Of a DNA stretch of 64,000 bases, positions 63,005 through 64,000 are shown piece after piece; the stretch's first letter is position 1; every line of letters starts with the position of its first letter. The DNA is from Nemophila menziesii. Lineage: Eukaryota; Streptophyta; Magnoliopsida; Boraginales; Hydrophyllaceae. The stretch spans positions 10,001-74,000 of the forward strand of contig JARWIR010000212.1 of assembly GCA_029959085.1 (NCBI GenBank), written 5' to 3'. A program made the translations under genes and the position numbers. Below the pieces are notes generated by a model. The model worked only from the letters and a program-made list of their open reading frames with translations, was not told the DNA's origin and did no database searches.

Positions 63005-64000
63005 TCACTTGAAAACACAAAAGAGGCTCCCAAATGACCCATAAAAAGCGCCAAAAACCCCTGAAGACCCCAACAGAACCCCCAGAAACCCCGAAATAAC
63101 CCCACAGAACCCCTCGAAACGTCTAAAAACCCCCGGAAAGCACCCAAGGGGCCTAAAAGACCCCTTGAAAAGCCCCCAATATCCCCAAAAACGCCCAAAA
63201 ATACGTTTCAGGACCGTAAAAAAGCACTTTGGAGACCCTACCAAAACCCCTCGGAACCCCTAACGACCCCCGAAAACCCTGGCACCCCCCTCAAAAACCC
63301 GTAAAAAGCCCGACGAAGCCCTGAAATCCCGAAAAAAGGACGATTAAAAAAGTCCGAAAAATCACTTGAAAACACAAAAGAGGCTCCCAAATGACCCATA
63401 AAAAGCGCCAAAAACCCCTAAAGACCCCAGCAGAACCCCCAGAAACCCCGAAATAACCCCACAGAACCCCTCGAAACGTCTAAAAACCCCCGGAAAGCAC
63501 CCAAGGGGCCTAAAAGACCCCTTGAAAAGCCCCCAATATCCCCAAAAACTCCCAAAAATACGTTTAAGGACCGTCAAAAAGCACTTTGGAGACCCTTCCA
63601 AAACCCCTCGGAACCCCCTAACGACCCCCGAAAACCCTGGTACCCCCCTCAAAAACCCGTAAAAAGCCCGACGAAGCCCTGAAATCCCGAAAAAAGGACG
63701 ATTAAAAAAGTCCGAAAAATCACTTGAAAACACAAAAGAGGCTCCCAAATGATCCATAAAAAGCGCCAAAAACCCCTGAAGACCCCAACAGAAACCCCAG
63801 AAACCCCGAAATAACCCCACAGGACCCCTCGAAACGTCTAAAAACCCCCGGAAAGCACCCAAGGGGCCTAAAAGACCCCTTGAAAAGCCCCCAATATCCC
63901 CCAAAAACGCCCAAAAATACGTTTCAGGACCGTCAAAAAGCACTTTGGAGACCCTTCCAAAACGCCTCGGAACCCCCTAACGACCCCCGAAAACCCTGGC
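63005..64000. repeat. Last monomers and right-edge partial unit
   Basis: Units 63005 (357-bp class) and 63362 (CCAGCAG unit) are followed by a partial monomer, 63720-64000, cut after GAAAACCCTGGC at the window edge. The last two units carry several private changes: AAAACTCCC near 63546, CTGGTACCCC near 63638, AGAAACCCCAG near 63791 and CAGGACCCC near 63819. This is denser than in the interior. It may mean a more diverged neighbouring domain lies to the right. Confidence 0.8.

Larger units (their letters stand above)
1..64000. repeat. Tandem satellite array, ~358-bp monomer, fills the window
   Basis: The landmark TCACTTG recurs every 356-359 bp from position 6 to 63720, giving 178 complete monomers (mean 357.9 bp) and a partial one at each edge. 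All copies are head to tail in one orientation, and no stretch of non-repeat sequence interrupts them. Monomers differ at roughly fifteen recurrent diagnostic positions and a few private ones. Their length varies because of single-base gain or loss, mostly in C-runs or A-runs. By hand count one monomer (6809-7166) is about 40% A, 34% C, 15% G and 10% T. This is a eukaryotic-type satellite. Its chromosomal position, most likely centromeric or other heterochromatin, is inferred from its length and homogeneity. No gene, RNA gene or mobile element is visible. Confidence 0.98.

Noticed and set aside
1..64000. Hundreds of minus-strand open frames encoding Gly/Phe-rich peptides (for example 6451-7002, 183 codons).
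   Set aside because: They recur with the satellite period. The frame rotates because 358 is 1 modulo 3, so the same DNA is read in all three frames in turn. Each ends at a fixed TGA given by the TCA of the start landmark or a similar fixed stop. Low T on the + strand alone explains the lack of stops. No start context, codon bias or family resemblance supports coding.
1..64000. CRISPR array.
   Set aside because: The repeat is the whole 358-bp unit. There are no short direct repeats separated by unique spacers, and no cas-like genes.

Overview
The whole 64 kb window is one uninterrupted tandem satellite array. The unit is about 358 bp. Using the landmark TCACTTG (TCCCTTG in a few units) as the start, I count 178 complete head-to-tail monomers from position 6 to 63719, mean 357.9 bp, plus a 5-bp tail on the left and a 281-bp partial unit on the right. 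The array continues past both edges. All monomers point the same way. I see no gene, RNA gene, transposon insertion, inversion or unrelated sequence anywhere.

A satellite this long, homogeneous and free of genes indicates a nuclear eukaryotic genome, probably centromeric, pericentromeric or other constitutive heterochromatin. The species cannot be read from the sequence. The style of the unit (phased C-runs and A-runs every 10-11 bp, extreme strand asymmetry) reminds me of avian microchromosome or W satellites, but that is a weak guess. About 75% of + strand bases are A or C in a monomer I counted by hand, with T near 10% and G near 15%. The G/T-rich minus strand therefore lacks most stop codons and throws up many Gly/Phe-rich open frames. 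These are composition artefacts: the period is 1 modulo 3, so the frame rotates at every monomer.

The informative structure is above the monomer level. Shared private variants show an irregular patchwork of higher-order repeats (HORs). From left to right: dimers at 364-1794; a 4-mer of 1,433 bp repeated three times at 1795-6092; dimers at 6093-7524 and 8241-9670; a loose 4-mer-like stretch at 9671-11461; a mosaic of about 9-mer spacing at 11462-17900; a 3-mer of 1,073 bp at 17901-23265; a 19-mer of 6.8 kb present twice plus the start of a third copy at 24699-39370; a 5-mer of 1,790 bp present twice at 40087-43666; a 12-mer of 4,297 bp present twice at 45099-53692; a mixed segment at 53693-59064 holding copies of earlier modules; and a 6-mer of 2,149 bp, nearly two copies, at 59065-63004. 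This is the pattern expected from repeated unequal exchange and gene conversion. Some monomers are visibly chimeric.

Each monomer also carries features that could matter functionally: a conserved 7-bp dyad (CAAGGGG-N9-CCCCTTG), a four-run G-tract cluster on the minus strand able to form a G-quadruplex, helically phased C/A runs, and about 19-20 CpG sites that are not depleted overall but show CG-to-CA/TG changes among the common variants. I found no hidden gene system. What deserves a second look is the HOR architecture and these per-monomer signals.
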